Shown piece after piece: positions 1 through 8,241 of a stretch of DNA of 51,154 nucleotides. The DNA comes from Bifidobacterium santillanense (GTDB lineage Bacteria; Actinomycetota; Actinomycetes; Actinomycetales; Bifidobacteriaceae): the NCBI RefSeq assembly GCF_018555385.1, contig NZ_JAFEJS010000015.1, positions 1 through 51,154 of the forward strand. Direction: 5' to 3'. The notes beneath the pieces were generated by a model. The model did no database searches. It was not told the origin of the DNA and worked only from the letters and a program-made list of their open reading frames with translations. The translations under genes and the position numbers were made by a program. Positions within the stretch are counted from its first letter, which is position 1. The number at the start of each line of letters is the position of its first letter.

Positions 1-8
1 CAGAAGAT

Positions 9-126
9 TTGCGGCGACCATAGCCAAGGTGAGACGCCCGGTCCCATTCCGAACCCGGAAGCTAAGGCCTTGCACGGCGATGGTACTGCACCCGAGAGGA
101 TGTGGGAGAGTAGCACGTCGCCGCTA
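9..126 (+). rRNA. rrf: 5S ribosomal RNA
   Basis: The stretch carries the conserved 5S core (CCCATTCCGAAC followed by GGAAGCTAAG) and the 3' part GGATGTGGGAGAGTAG. Its ends pair: GCGGCGAC at 11-18 is complementary to GTCGCCGC at 117-124, closing helix I. It is presumably the last gene of an rRNA operon whose 23S and 16S genes lie left of the window. A strong terminator follows directly. Exact ends are estimated from the closing helix. Confidence 0.88.
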
Positions 127-136
127 CACACGCACG

Positions 137-172
137 AAACCCCCGGTCGAGCCACACGGCTCCCGGGGGTTT
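137..172 (+). terminator. rRNA operon terminator
   Basis: An inverted repeat (AAACCCCCGG ... CCGGGGGTTT) with a short loop ends in a T-containing tail, 11 bases after the 5S gene. It is likely the Rho-independent terminator of the rRNA operon. Confidence 0.75.
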
Positions 173-206
173 CCCATACTCAAAACCACGAGCGAAGGAG
201 CCGGCC

Positions 207-1145
207 ATGGCGGATAATCCTGATCTCAATCCGCAGTCGTTGGTCACGCTGTGGCGCATCGAACAGTACGGGTCGTTCTCCGCCACGGCCAAGGCGACCG
301 GATGGTCGCAGCCGGCCATCAGCCAACAGATCAAGAAACTCGAGACGCAGTGTGGCGCCGAACTGGTCACGCGCACGCCGCACGGCGTCGCGCTGACCGC
401 CACTGGCGCGATGCTCGCTCGTCACGGCGAGGCCATCGCGGACCGGCTCGAACGGGCGACGCGCGAGCTGAAGGACTATCGCGAACAGCGCTTCACCCAT
501 CTCACGCTGGTCGCTCCGCCGTCGATCTGTTCGACGATCGCCGCGCGCGCCGTCGTCCGGCTCGGCATGGTCACCGACATCGAACTGAGTCTGACCCAGA
601 TGGAGCCGCCGGAGGCCATCGCCCTGATCGCGCAGGGCAAGGCCGACGCGGCGGTCGTGTTCCGTTACAGCGGCATCCCCGCGTTCCTGCCGATCGGCGA
701 CGACCTCGTCTTCCACAGACTCGGCGACGATCCGCTGCGGCTGCTCGTGCGGCGGTCCGGCACGATCGCCAGACGGTTCGAGACGGATGGCGAGCCGGTG
801 CCGCTGTCCGAGGCGCGGGACGAACCGTGGATCGCCGGATGTGCGACCTGCCGCGCCAATCTCGTCAAACTCGCGTCCCGCGCCGGCTTCACCCCGGACA
901 TCCGGCACGCGACCGACGACTACTGGGCGACGCAGAACCTCGTGGAGGTCGGCATGGGCGTCTCCCTCGTGCCCGAACTGGACACGCGCATCAATCTTCA
1001 GGACGATCTGATCGCCTGCCCCGTCGCGGACGACTACGCGTCGCGCGAGATCGGCGTCGTCACGCGTGCGGGCGACGAGAGGCCGGCGCTGACACCGCTC
1101 ATCGAGGAGCTGCGGCGTACGTCACGCACCTATCTGACCGTGTAG
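207..1145 (+). CDS. LysR-family transcriptional regulator
   Basis: A 312-aa protein with a typical LysR layout: an N-terminal winged helix-turn-helix at about residues 8-67 (motif SQPAISQQIKKLE in the recognition region) and a C-terminal effector-binding domain of the periplasmic-binding type. The length is normal for the family. The start is the ATG at 207, preceded by GAAGGAG at 194-200. LysR proteins act as tetramers on promoters and respond to a small-molecule co-inducer; the ligand here cannot be read from the sequence. The next gene in the same direction is a MalY/PatB C-S lyase 196 bases on, so control of sulfur amino acid metabolism is possible but unproven. The DNA-binding domain is clear; the target is a guess. 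Confidence 0.85.
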   Translation: MADNPDLNPQSLVTLWRIEQYGSFSATAKATGWSQPAISQQIKKLETQCGAELVTRTPHGVALTATGAMLARHGEAIADRLERATRELKDYREQRFTHLTLVAPPSICSTIAARAVVRLGMVTDIELSLTQMEPPEAIALIAQGKADAAVVFRYSGIPAFLPIGDDLVFHRLGDDPLRLLVRRSGTIARRFETDGEPVPLSEARDEPWIAGCATCRANLVKLASRAGFTPDIRHATDDYWATQNLVEVGMGVSLVPELDTRINLQDDLIACPVADDYASREIGVVTRAGDERPALTPLIEELRRTSRTYLTV

Positions 1146-1341
1146 GCCCGGCAGACATAGTGCGGGGCGACGGGACTCCGGTCGGAAGAGCGGTCGTCGT
1201 CCGATTCGCGATTTGCGGAAGACCGGTCGAGGCGGCCGACGGAATATCCCGGGCATGGCCGGCGGGCGATAAGCGATGTTGCGCACGCCATCACGATTCC
1301 GGGGAGCCGTGGCGTTGAGCGGCCGGAGCGCACGGCGAACA

Positions 1342-2574
1342 ATGGGCGTCATGGATATGAACGGCACCGCATACGCAACCACACTCGACAGGACCCTCGA
1401 CGGCGGCTTCGACGCCGCGCGCATCGACGCGGAGAGCATCGAGGAGCTCGAACGCATCGGGTCGGACAAGTGGACCCGCCACCCCGGCTGTATCGGGGCG
1501 TTCATCGCGGAAATGGACTACGGCCTGGCGCCGTGCGTCGCCGAGGCCATCGAGCAGGCGACCGCGCGCGGCGCGCTCGGCTACATCCCCGACCCGTGGA
1601 AGAGGGAGGTCGCGCGCTCCTGCGCCGCATGGCAGCTGCGCTACGACTGGACCGTGAACCCGGCCGTCATCCGCCCCGTGCCGGATGTGCTCGAGGCGTT
1701 CGAGGTGTTCCTGCGCGAGATCGTGCGTTCCGGCAACGCGATCGTCGTGCCGACTCCCGCGTACATGCCGTTCCTGAGCGTGCCGCGCCTGTACGGTGTC
1801 GACGTCATCGAGATCCCGATGCTGCGCGCCGGCGACGGCTGGCTGTTCGACTTCGACGCGATCGAGCGCGCGTTCGCCGGCGGCTGCCGCGCGTTCACGC
1901 TGTGCAACCCGCACAACCCGATCGGCAAGGTGCTGACGCTCGACGAGATGCTGCGCCTGTCCGATCTGGCCGCGAAATACGACGTGCGCATCTTCTCCGA
2001 CGAGATCCACGCGCCGTTCGTCTACCAGGGCTACCGGCACGTGCCGTTCGCGTCGATCGACGAGCGGACCGCGATGCAGGCGTTCACCTCCACCTCCGCC
2101 TCGAAATCGTTCAACATCCCCGGCACCAAGTGCGCGCAGGTGATCCTCACCAATCCCGACGACCTCGACATGTGGATGCGCAACGCGGAATGGTCCGAGC
2201 ACCAGACCGCCACCATCGGCGCCATCGCGACCACCGCCGCGTACGACGGCGGCGGCGCGTGGTTCGACGGCGTGCTCAGGTACATCGAACGCAACATCGC
2301 GCTCGTCAACGAGGAGATGCGCACGCGATTCTCCCGCGTGCGGTACGTGCCGCCGCAGGGCACGTACATCGCGTGGCTTGACTTCTCGCCGCTCGGATTG
2401 GACGATCCGGCCGGATACTTCCTCGAGAAGGCCGGCGTCGCGCTGACCGACGGGCGCGAGTGCGGTGAGTGCGGCGCCGGATGCGTGCGCATGAACTTCG
2501 CGATGCCCTACCCGCTGCTGGGGGAGTGCTTCGACCGCATGCACGCGGCTTTGGAGGCCGACGGCCTGGTGTGA
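1342..2574 (+). CDS. MalY/PatB-type pyridoxal-phosphate C-S lyase (cystathionine beta-lyase-like aminotransferase)
   Basis: A fold-type I PLP enzyme of about 410 aa. The MalY/PatB hallmarks are seen: SDKWTRHPG near the N-terminus, IAEMDYG, NPHNPIGKV, FSDEIHAPFVY (cofactor-binding Asp) and SASKSFNIPG, which holds the Schiff-base Lys at about residue 255. The family cleaves cystathionine or cysteine conjugates to a thiol, pyruvate and ammonia, and some members also modulate regulators. The open frame begins at 1276, but the first 22 residues look unlike the family. ATGs at 1342, 1351 and 1357 are better starts; a GGAG lies at 1325-1328. The gene stands alone in its direction and converges with panE. 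The family call is firm; the physiological substrate is not known. Confidence 0.82.
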   Translation: MGVMDMNGTAYATTLDRTLDGGFDAARIDAESIEELERIGSDKWTRHPGCIGAFIAEMDYGLAPCVAEAIEQATARGALGYIPDPWKREVARSCAAWQLRYDWTVNPAVIRPVPDVLEAFEVFLREIVRSGNAIVVPTPAYMPFLSVPRLYGVDVIEIPMLRAGDGWLFDFDAIERAFAGGCRAFTLCNPHNPIGKVLTLDEMLRLSDLAAKYDVRIFSDEIHAPFVYQGYRHVPFASIDERTAMQAFTSTSASKSFNIPGTKCAQVILTNPDDLDMWMRNAEWSEHQTATIGAIATTAAYDGGGAWFDGVLRYIERNIALVNEEMRTRFSRVRYVPPQGTYIAWLDFSPLGLDDPAGYFLEKAGVALTDGRECGECGAGCVRMNFAMPYPLLGECFDRMHAALEADGLV

Positions 2575-2640
2575 GGCGCGCTCTTCCTCGCGGCTCGCCC
2601 CGATGACGGGGGAGGCGGCGCCACAGGCGGCGTCGGGGCG

Positions 2641-2803
2641 CGCACGGAATCACACCCCACGACGAACGTGTGGGCCCCGACGGGCCACCAAACGAACATC
2701 TGTTCCCCGTTTTCCCTTGGAATTCCGGGGAAAACGGGGGATGTTCGGTTGTGCGGTTCCGTGCGGATGGCTCACACGTTTGCTATTGAGAACGATTCTC
2801 TGC
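2641..2803. repeat. Structured intergenic element, copy A (GAGAA-TTCTC dyad)
   Basis: This lies between the convergent ends of the MalY-like gene and panE. It holds an internal hairpin at 2693-2750 (CGAACATC and CCCCGTTTTCCC paired with GGGGAAAACGGGG and GATGTTCG) and a right arm ending CACACGTTTGCTATTGAG then AACGATTCTCTGCGC at 2773-2805. The right arm and the GATGTTCGGTTGTGCGG stretch recur in copy B at 9327-9490, also between convergent genes. A weaker match of the arm is present in inverted orientation at 2641-2679. It may serve as a bidirectional terminator or be a small non-coding mobile repeat. Confidence 0.55.
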
Positions 2804-2806
2804 GCG

Positions 2807-3766
2807 CTACTTCTGATGATGGTACTGGAACGCGAGCTCGGCCAGATGCACGCCGTGCGTCAGGAACTCGTGCGTGCGGCACACGTAGTCGTTTTCGCGG
2901 CCCAGCCTGGCGATGTAGCCGTTGATGAAGTCGACCTCGGTCTTGCGGCCGCGGCTCATGTCCTGGTACATCGACGGGTAGTGCAGCGGGTTGCCGGTGC
3001 GGCTGACGTAGTCGACGGACTCGAGCTCCTCGGCGCGCGTGTTGATGAGCTTGATGCCGGCGCGGTCGCACGCGTCGTACGCCTCGTTGATCAGCTGCAT
3101 GGCCATCTCGCGGGCGCCCGGGTAGCTGATGAACTGGCCCATCGTGATCTGGTACATCGTGCACAGGGTGTTGACCACCGAGTTGAACACGATCTTGGCC
3201 ATGCACATGCCCTTGAAGTCGTCGGAGATCTCCGGGTTGAGGTTCGCCTGCTGGAAGTCGGCGAAGATGGCCTTCTCGATGTCGGTGACCTCGTTGGTCA
3301 TCGCGCACATGTGCATCGTGCCGGCGCCGGACTTGCCGATGAAGTCCACGTCGCCCGGGCCGTTGAGCACGGTCGCGACGAGCGCGGTGCCGCCGTAGAT
3401 GCGGTCCTCGGGGAAGTACTTGGCGATCTTCTCGAAGTGGCCCCAGCCGTTCATCGCGCTGAAGGCGACCTGGTGGTCCTTGAACAGGTGGGCGCAGCGC
3501 TCCAGCATCTCCTCGAGCTGCATCTGCTTCATGAAGATGATCCACACGTCCGGATCGCCCTCGTACTCCTCGGGGGTGTACAGGTTGATCGGGATGAGGC
3601 GGCGGTTCTCGTGGTCGCGGCTGACGTACACGCCGCCCTGCTCGCGGATCTTGTCGATGTGCGGCGCCCACGCGTCGATGAAGTCGACGTGCGCGTCGGT
3701 GTGCTCCTGCAGCAGGATGCCGTAGCGCAGGCCCATGGCGCCAGCGCCGATGACGGTGTATTTCAT
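2807..3766 (-). CDS. panE: 2-dehydropantoate 2-reductase / ketopantoate reductase family
   Basis: A 319-aa protein with an N-terminal Rossmann fold (GAGAMG at residues 7-12, NADPH binding) and the C-terminal helical ApbA domain. Family active-site positions are visible: the NG pair at about 106-107 and Lys in KIVFNSVVNTL at about 191. The family reduces ketopantoate to pantoate in coenzyme A synthesis, but paralogs act on other 2-oxoacids, so the exact substrate is open. The frame extends upstream to 3934; the ATG at 3766 is chosen because the Rossmann beta strand (MKYTVIGAG) starts there and AAGGAACG precedes it. It is a single gene, divergent from the HAD gene and converging with the MalY-like gene. 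Confidence 0.8.
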   Translation of the reverse strand: MKYTVIGAGAMGLRYGILLQEHTDAHVDFIDAWAPHIDKIREQGGVYVSRDHENRRLIPINLYTPEEYEGDPDVWIIFMKQMQLEEMLERCAHLFKDHQVAFSAMNGWGHFEKIAKYFPEDRIYGGTALVATVLNGPGDVDFIGKSGAGTMHMCAMTNEVTDIEKAIFADFQQANLNPEISDDFKGMCMAKIVFNSVVNTLCTMYQITMGQFISYPGAREMAMQLINEAYDACDRAGIKLINTRAEELESVDYVSRTGNPLHYPSMYQDMSRGRKTEVDFINGYIARLGRENDYVCRTHEFLTHGVHLAELAFQYHHQK

Positions 3767-4098
3767 GGTTTCGTTCCTTGGGATGATGATGTGGTTTTCG
3801 GACGATCGCCGCACTCGCGCGATGCTCGAAACGATTCGATTGGTGCGGTCATCGAACGTGGGCGCGGCCCTGCGGCGACGCCCCTCCTTGATTCCGGGGA
3901 CCGTTCGGGGCGTCACCGCGGTTGACGGCATCACACCGTAGCATCGCGCCTCGTCTTTTCGAGACGCGTCTCTCCATATGGTCAGGCGTATGGACAGGGC
4001 GTCGGAAACGGTGGAATCGCAAGTATCCGAGGTCCCGCCGTGCCGGTCCTCGAGAAGACCGTCCGGCCACGCGCATGCCGCGGCGTACAGTGGCGCGT
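3767..4098. promoter_or_regulatory. Divergent intergenic region with a 12-bp palindrome
   Basis: These 332 bases hold no convincing gene. They separate the divergent starts of panE and the HAD gene, so both promoters should be here. A perfect palindrome, GAGACGCGTCTC at 3961-3972, is the only operator-like element I see. The downstream limit depends on whether the HAD gene starts at 4099 or at an in-frame ATG at 4075. Confidence 0.3.
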
Positions 4099-4881
4099 AT
4101 GAGTGCCGTATCCGCCTATGATGATGTGATCTTCGATTTCTGCGACGTGCTGGTCGACTGGAGACCGCGCCGGGCCGTCGACGGGCTGTTCCCCGACGAC
4201 GTGCTCGACCGGCTCTTCGACAAGTCGGACCCGTTCGGGTTCTGGCACTACGACATCCTGTCCGACCTGGGCTGGAGCGAGGAGCGGATCCTCGCCGAGT
4301 ACGCGGCTCGGCACGATATCGGGGCGGACGAGTCGCGTCGCATCATCGATGAGGTCGTGGGTGTCGGCGATGCCGGTTCGGCTGCCGCATCGGACGTCGG
4401 GGTCGTATCGGTCGATGCGGTCAGGGCGAACGGGCTCCGATCGCATGGCACGTCGGACGAACCGGCCGAATCGGACGCGGTGCGGCGGCTGCGCGCGTTC
4501 GCGACGTACTTCGCGCGGCAGCGGCTCGCGCTCGCCGGCATGCTGCCCGGCATGGCGGAGCTGCTGCGCGATCTCGACGCGGCGGGCGTGCGCTGCTGGG
4601 GTCTGACCAACTTCACCGTGAAGTACGTGGAAGCGGCGCGCGAGCTGTTTCCGGCGCTCGGCATCCTGAAGGACGTCGTCGTCTCCAGCGCCGAGCGCAT
4701 CCACAAGCCCGACGCGGAGATCTACCGCCGCGCCGTCGCGCGGTTCGGCGTCGATCCGGCGCATACGGCGTTCGTCGACGACAAGCAGCGCAACGCCGAC
4801 GCCGCGGCCGCGGCCGTGCCCGGTCTGACCGGCATCAGGTTCATCGGCGAGGCGTCGCTGCGCCCGCTGCTGCTCGGCTGA
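4099..4881 (+). CDS. HAD-superfamily hydrolase (haloacid dehalogenase-like phosphatase)
   Basis: A 260-aa protein with all four HAD motifs: motif I DFCDVLVDW near the N-terminus (nucleophile and acid Asp), motif II WGLTNF, motif III with Lys in HKPDAEIYRR, and motif IV FVDDKQRNADAA. The helical cap between motifs I and II carries an extra low-complexity stretch of about 45 residues (GVGDAGSAAASDVG onward), longer than usual for this subgroup. Such proteins remove phosphate from small molecules such as sugar phosphates or nucleotides; the substrate is unknown. ATG 4099 has only a weak ribosome site. ATG 4075 is in frame and also possible. Confidence 0.78.
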   Translation: MSAVSAYDDVIFDFCDVLVDWRPRRAVDGLFPDDVLDRLFDKSDPFGFWHYDILSDLGWSEERILAEYAARHDIGADESRRIIDEVVGVGDAGSAAASDVGVVSVDAVRANGLRSHGTSDEPAESDAVRRLRAFATYFARQRLALAGMLPGMAELLRDLDAAGVRCWGLTNFTVKYVEAARELFPALGILKDVVVSSAERIHKPDAEIYRRAVARFGVDPAHTAFVDDKQRNADAAAAAVPGLTGIRFIGEASLRPLLLG

Positions 4882-4948
4882 TCGTGGTCGGGAGGCGGTC
4901 GGGAAGGTGCGGACTTCGACGGAATCGGAAAACAGAGAGGAATCGGGA

Positions 4949-5497
4949 ATGAGAGTGGAGACGCAACGGCTGGTCCTGCGCCCGTTCGCGCTTGACGATG
5001 AGGATATCATCGCCGCGCTGTACGGCGACCCGGAGATCATGACGTATATGCCGTGCGGTCGTTTGACGGATGAGGAAATTCGGGACCATGTGCGGCAGGT
5101 GGTGTCCGACTGGGATGCGCTGCCGCAGGTGAATTACGAGATGGCAGTGATCGCGAAATCCGATTCGCGAAAAATCGGACGGGCGCGAATCCATATGGAT
5201 TATGAGAACGATACCGCGATGCTCGGGTGGCTGCTCGTACGACCTGAATGGGGCAAGGGGTACGCCACGGAAATCACCAGGGCGTTGCTCGAATACTGTT
5301 TCGACGTGATGAAGGTTCATCGCGTGTGCGCGCTGTGCCATCCGGACAACATCGGCTCGTGGAAGGTGATGGAGAAATGCGGTTTACGCAAAGAGGCCCA
5401 TTACGTCCAAAAGGTGAAATATGTGGGTGACGCCGGAACGCATTGGGAAGACGAGCTGGAATACGCGATACTGAACGAAGAGTTTCAGCGAATGTGA
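4949..5497 (+). CDS. GNAT-family N-acetyltransferase (RimJ/RimL type)
   Basis: A 182-aa protein opening with MRVETQRLVLRPF, the signature start of the RimJ/RimL (Acetyltransf_3) group. The acetyl-CoA binding motif is seen as WLLVRPEWGKGYATE, and the last strand (VCALCHPDNIGSWKVMEK) is also typical. It transfers an acetyl group to an amine, often a protein N-terminus or small molecule. AGAGAGG at 4934-4940 sits eight bases before ATG 4949, which decides the start over the upstream in-frame ATG at 4907. Base composition is visibly less GC-rich than its neighbours, which could reflect transfer. It converges with the VOC gene across a hairpin. Confidence 0.82.
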   Translation: MRVETQRLVLRPFALDDEDIIAALYGDPEIMTYMPCGRLTDEEIRDHVRQVVSDWDALPQVNYEMAVIAKSDSRKIGRARIHMDYENDTAMLGWLLVRPEWGKGYATEITRALLEYCFDVMKVHRVCALCHPDNIGSWKVMEKCGLRKEAHYVQKVKYVGDAGTHWEDELEYAILNEEFQRM

Positions 5498-5503
5498 CTT
5501 GTT

Positions 5504-5538
5504 GCTGTGGTGGTGGGGAGCGTCTCCACCACCACAGC
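5504..5538. terminator. Bidirectional terminator hairpin
   Basis: A perfect inverted repeat (GCTGTGGTGGTGG ... CCACCACCACAGC, short loop) fills the gap between the convergent GNAT and VOC genes. There is no long T tract, but the position fits shared termination. Confidence 0.6.
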
Positions 5539-5548
5539 CGACGTGCTG

Positions 5549-5914
5549 CTACTGCAGGCAGGCCTCGATGTTGTTGCCGTCGGGGTCGTGGATGAACGCG
5601 GCGTAGTAGGTCGGGCCGTAGTTCGGACGCGGGCCGGGCTGGCCGTTGTCGACGCCGCCCGCCGCGAGCCCGGCCGCGTGGAACGCCTTGACCACGTCCT
5701 GATCGGCGGCGCGGAACGCGAGATGCGCCGGGACGAGCGGGTTGCCGTCCTTCGGCGACTGGATCCACACGCTGTCGCCGTCCTCCGTGTTCTCGAAGCA
5801 GACCGCGCCCGGGAACTCATGCTTCTTCGCGTATCCCAGCGGCTTGAGCAGCTTCGCGTAGAAGTCCGCGCGCTCATTCGCGTCCTTGACGAACAATCCG
5901 ACATGATCGATCAT
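5549..5914 (-). CDS. VOC-family (glyoxalase/bleomycin resistance fold) protein
   Basis: A 121-aa protein with the paired beta-alpha-beta-beta-beta fold of the VOC superfamily. It opens MIDHVGLFVKD and ends FIHDPDGNNIEACLQ, the typical metal-ligand Glu near the end. Members include glyoxalases, dioxygenases and resistance proteins; the reaction here is unknown. AAGGAGG five bases before the ATG at 5914 is a strong ribosome site and excludes the longer frame starting at 5962. It is a single gene. Confidence 0.78.
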   Translation of the reverse strand: MIDHVGLFVKDANERADFYAKLLKPLGYAKKHEFPGAVCFENTEDGDSVWIQSPKDGNPLVPAHLAFRAADQDVVKAFHAAGLAAGGVDNGQPGPRPNYGPTYYAAFIHDPDGNNIEACLQ

Positions 5915-6137
5915 GATGACCTCCTTGCATCGGCGGAGCCGCCGTGTTTTCGGCGGCCCCATCGATTCCCAGTCTAGTCGGCGGGACGTGGGGCGGTCGG
6001 TCGGGTTTGAGGAATCTCACAGATGTCGGACCGGCGTCGAGAGCCGTGAAACGGTACGATTGAGCAATCGGCGCGCATCGGGCGCGTCCGGCGTCCGGCG
6101 CGGCCGCGGCGGCATATGACGGCATGACAAAGGGGAC

Positions 6138-6578
6138 ATGGATATGGGACTGTTCGACGGATTGAGGAATCTTGCGTCCGGCGCGTTGGGCGACGCGCTC
6201 GGCGGGCTTGCGGACAATGCGTCCGGCGTACTGGGCGAGGCCGCCGGCAACCTGACGGGGGACGTGGCCGGACGGGCCGCGGAGGCGCTCAGGCAATTCG
6301 ACCTCGGCGCGGTGGGCGAACTGCCGGCCGTGATCGGCGAACGGTTCAACGCCGACCAGCTCGGCGAGATCGCGCAGGTCGCCGGCGATCATCTCAACGC
6401 GGTGCAGGTGGACGACCTCGCCGCGCTCGCCGAGGAGCACGTCTCCGCCGATCAGATCGGCGCGGTCGCCGGTGCGATCCGGGAACAGGGCGAGAACCTC
6501 GATCTGGGGTCGATCGCCGAACGGATGGGGCTGCCCACCGACGTCATCGGACAGATCTCCGGGCTGCTGGGACGCTAG
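6138..6578 (+). CDS. Hypothetical Gly/Ala-rich protein
   Basis: A 146-aa acidic protein of low complexity. The first 60 residues are rich in Gly, Ala and Leu (GLFDGLRNLASGALGDALGG); the remainder is a run of predicted amphipathic helices with repeated LGEIAQVAG/VDDLAALAEEH/IGAVAGAI units. There is no signal peptide, transmembrane segment or catalytic motif. The architecture faintly recalls small DUF937/YidB-like proteins, but I cannot assign it. AAAGGGG at 6127-6133 supports ATG 6138, with ATG 6144 an alternative. It is a lone gene between the VOC gene and a CPBP protease. Confidence 0.6.
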   Translation: MDMGLFDGLRNLASGALGDALGGLADNASGVLGEAAGNLTGDVAGRAAEALRQFDLGAVGELPAVIGERFNADQLGEIAQVAGDHLNAVQVDDLAALAEEHVSADQIGAVAGAIREQGENLDLGSIAERMGLPTDVIGQISGLLGR

Positions 6579-6606
6579 CTGACCGGGCGCCTCCGCGCCT
6601 CGGCCG

Positions 6607-6678
6607 TCAATCGACGAGCTTGAGCCCCACGACGCAGGCGATCAGGCCGGTGATGAGCAGGATGCATTCATCGCGGGT
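6607..6678 (-). pseudogene. Possible C-terminal remnant of a small multidrug resistance (SMR) transporter
   Basis: Read on the minus strand, 23 codons between two stops encode a hydrophobic segment ending ITGLIACVVGLKLVD. This resembles the last transmembrane helix of SugE/EmrE-type proteins. No upstream part of such a gene remains, so it would be a decayed fragment. The evidence is one short hydrophobic stretch, so chance is quite possible. Confidence 0.25.
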
Positions 6679-6791
6679 TCATTCGATATTCATGTGCGGT
6701 TCATCGAGGGGAGGCGCCCTTCGACGTGCCGGTCGCGGCCGTTGTGCTGTACTGAAAGGACATCGCAGCATCGCAGTGAAGGGAGCCTGCC

Positions 6792-7871
6792 ATGAACGTC
6801 ACCTCGTCGTCAGGACCATCCGGGTCGCCGGATTTCCGTAATGTCCATCGCATGCTGCTGGGGCGGGCGCCGTCGATCCGACGGGATGATCTGCTGACCG
6901 ACGATCATCCCCTGCGCCGGTACGACCCGCGGGAGCCCAAGCGATTTAGACCGTGGGCGAGGGGCCTGGCGTTCGTGGGGCTATTGCTTGGCGGCATGAT
7001 CGTCGTGGGCATCGTCGTCGGCGTCATCATGGCGTTCGCCCTGCCGTCGGATGTCTTCCACCAGCCGTCGTTCGAGGGCGGGAAAATCGTGATGTCCTCC
7101 ATGACGCCGGCAGTCAAGGCGCTGACGTCCATCGTGGAGCTCATCGCCGCCATAGTGGCGTATGCGATCGTCGTGCGCGTCATGGAGGGGCGTCGTGCGC
7201 CGATCGAACTGGCGCCGCGCCGTGCGTTCGACGCGGTGCGCGGCATCGTCGCCGCCTTCGTGTGCATCAGCGTGTGCATCGGCGTGATCGCCCTGTTCGG
7301 CGGCTACCGCATCGTCGGATTCAACGCCGGGTACAGTCCGTGGGGCGACCTGCTGCGTCTGGGATTCACGGCCGGCATCGCCGAGGAGATCATGATGCGC
7401 GGCGTGCTTCTGCGACTCACCGAGGAACGTCTCGGCTCGTGGGGTGCGGTGATCCTGTCCGCATTGATCTTCGGTCTGGCTCACCTGGCCAATCAGGACG
7501 GCACCGTATGGGGCGGCCTCGCGATCGCGATCGAGGCGGGGCTGCTGTTCGGCGCGGTGTATCTGGCCACGCGGTCGCTGTGGTGGTGCATGGGCTTCCA
7601 CTTCATGTGGAACATCGCCGAGGGACCGATCTTCGGTTCCGTCGTCTCCGGCAACGGCGACCAGCAGTCGTGGTTCGTCGCGCAATGGAGCGGCCCCGAC
7701 ATCCTCACCGGCGGCGCGTTCGGCCTTGAGGCGAGCATCGTACCGGTCATCCTGCTCGGCGGCATCGCCGTCGCGCTGCTCGTGCATCTGCAGCACCTCG
7801 GCCTGATGATCGAACCCATCGGTGCCCGCAAACGTCGTCTCGGCGTTCCCGAGACGTCTCGCCGCCGGTAG
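6792..7871 (+). CDS. CPBP-family intramembrane metalloprotease (CAAX protease-like)
   Basis: A 359-aa polytopic membrane protein. The N-terminal 55 residues are polar and cytosolic, followed by about eight hydrophobic segments. The three CPBP/Abi motifs are present: EEIMMR (Glu-Glu-x3-Arg) near residue 200, FGLAHL with its His near 230, and FHFMWN with His and Asn near 275. The family is related to Rce1 prenyl-protein proteases; in bacteria it is linked to bacteriocin self-immunity or processing, with substrates mostly unknown. AAGGGAG at 6779-6785 precedes ATG 6792. It stands alone and is not next to any bacteriocin gene. Confidence 0.8.
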   Translation: MNVTSSSGPSGSPDFRNVHRMLLGRAPSIRRDDLLTDDHPLRRYDPREPKRFRPWARGLAFVGLLLGGMIVVGIVVGVIMAFALPSDVFHQPSFEGGKIVMSSMTPAVKALTSIVELIAAIVAYAIVVRVMEGRRAPIELAPRRAFDAVRGIVAAFVCISVCIGVIALFGGYRIVGFNAGYSPWGDLLRLGFTAGIAEEIMMRGVLLRLTEERLGSWGAVILSALIFGLAHLANQDGTVWGGLAIAIEAGLLFGAVYLATRSLWWCMGFHFMWNIAEGPIFGSVVSGNGDQQSWFVAQWSGPDILTGGAFGLEASIVPVILLGGIAVALLVHLQHLGLMIEPIGARKRRLGVPETSRRR

Positions 7872-8241
7872 CCGTCGGTCGGTGCCGCAGCGGCGGTCGG
7901 CGTCGACGATGAAGCATGCGATGCGGTCTCGACGAGCGTATGTTCCCCTGTCGGGACTTGTGGCTCGCTGTCCTGAGCGCTCCCATCTTGCTTGATGTCA
8001 TTTGTGGTCGATTATGACTGCAATTGATATACGAATCGACATGTATTTGCCATTGGAGGTGGGTGATGGTGTCGGGAACGGCGGAATGTCGCCGATGCAA
8101 CCACTGGTTGCGTTGAGATTCGGGCGTTGTTCGGTTGCGTTTCGGTATTGCAACCGGAAGATGGTGGCGGCGACGGCACCGCCGTGCCACAGTGGAATCA
8201 TCGTTCGGATGTGGCGAGATGAAACCACCGATTGAAGGGGG
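7872..8241. other. Intergenic gap, 370 bases
   Basis: No gene or strong hairpin is seen. The middle (about 7975-8060) is clearly more AT-rich than its surroundings and probably holds the promoter of the downstream XRE-type regulator. GAAGGGGG at 8233-8240 is that gene's ribosome site. Confidence 0.3.

Noticed and set aside
2783..2803. Zur/Fur box (TGAGAACGATTCTCT resembles the 7-1-7 consensus)
   Set aside because: All three occurrences lie at 3' ends between convergent genes and are arms of a larger hairpin element, not in promoters.
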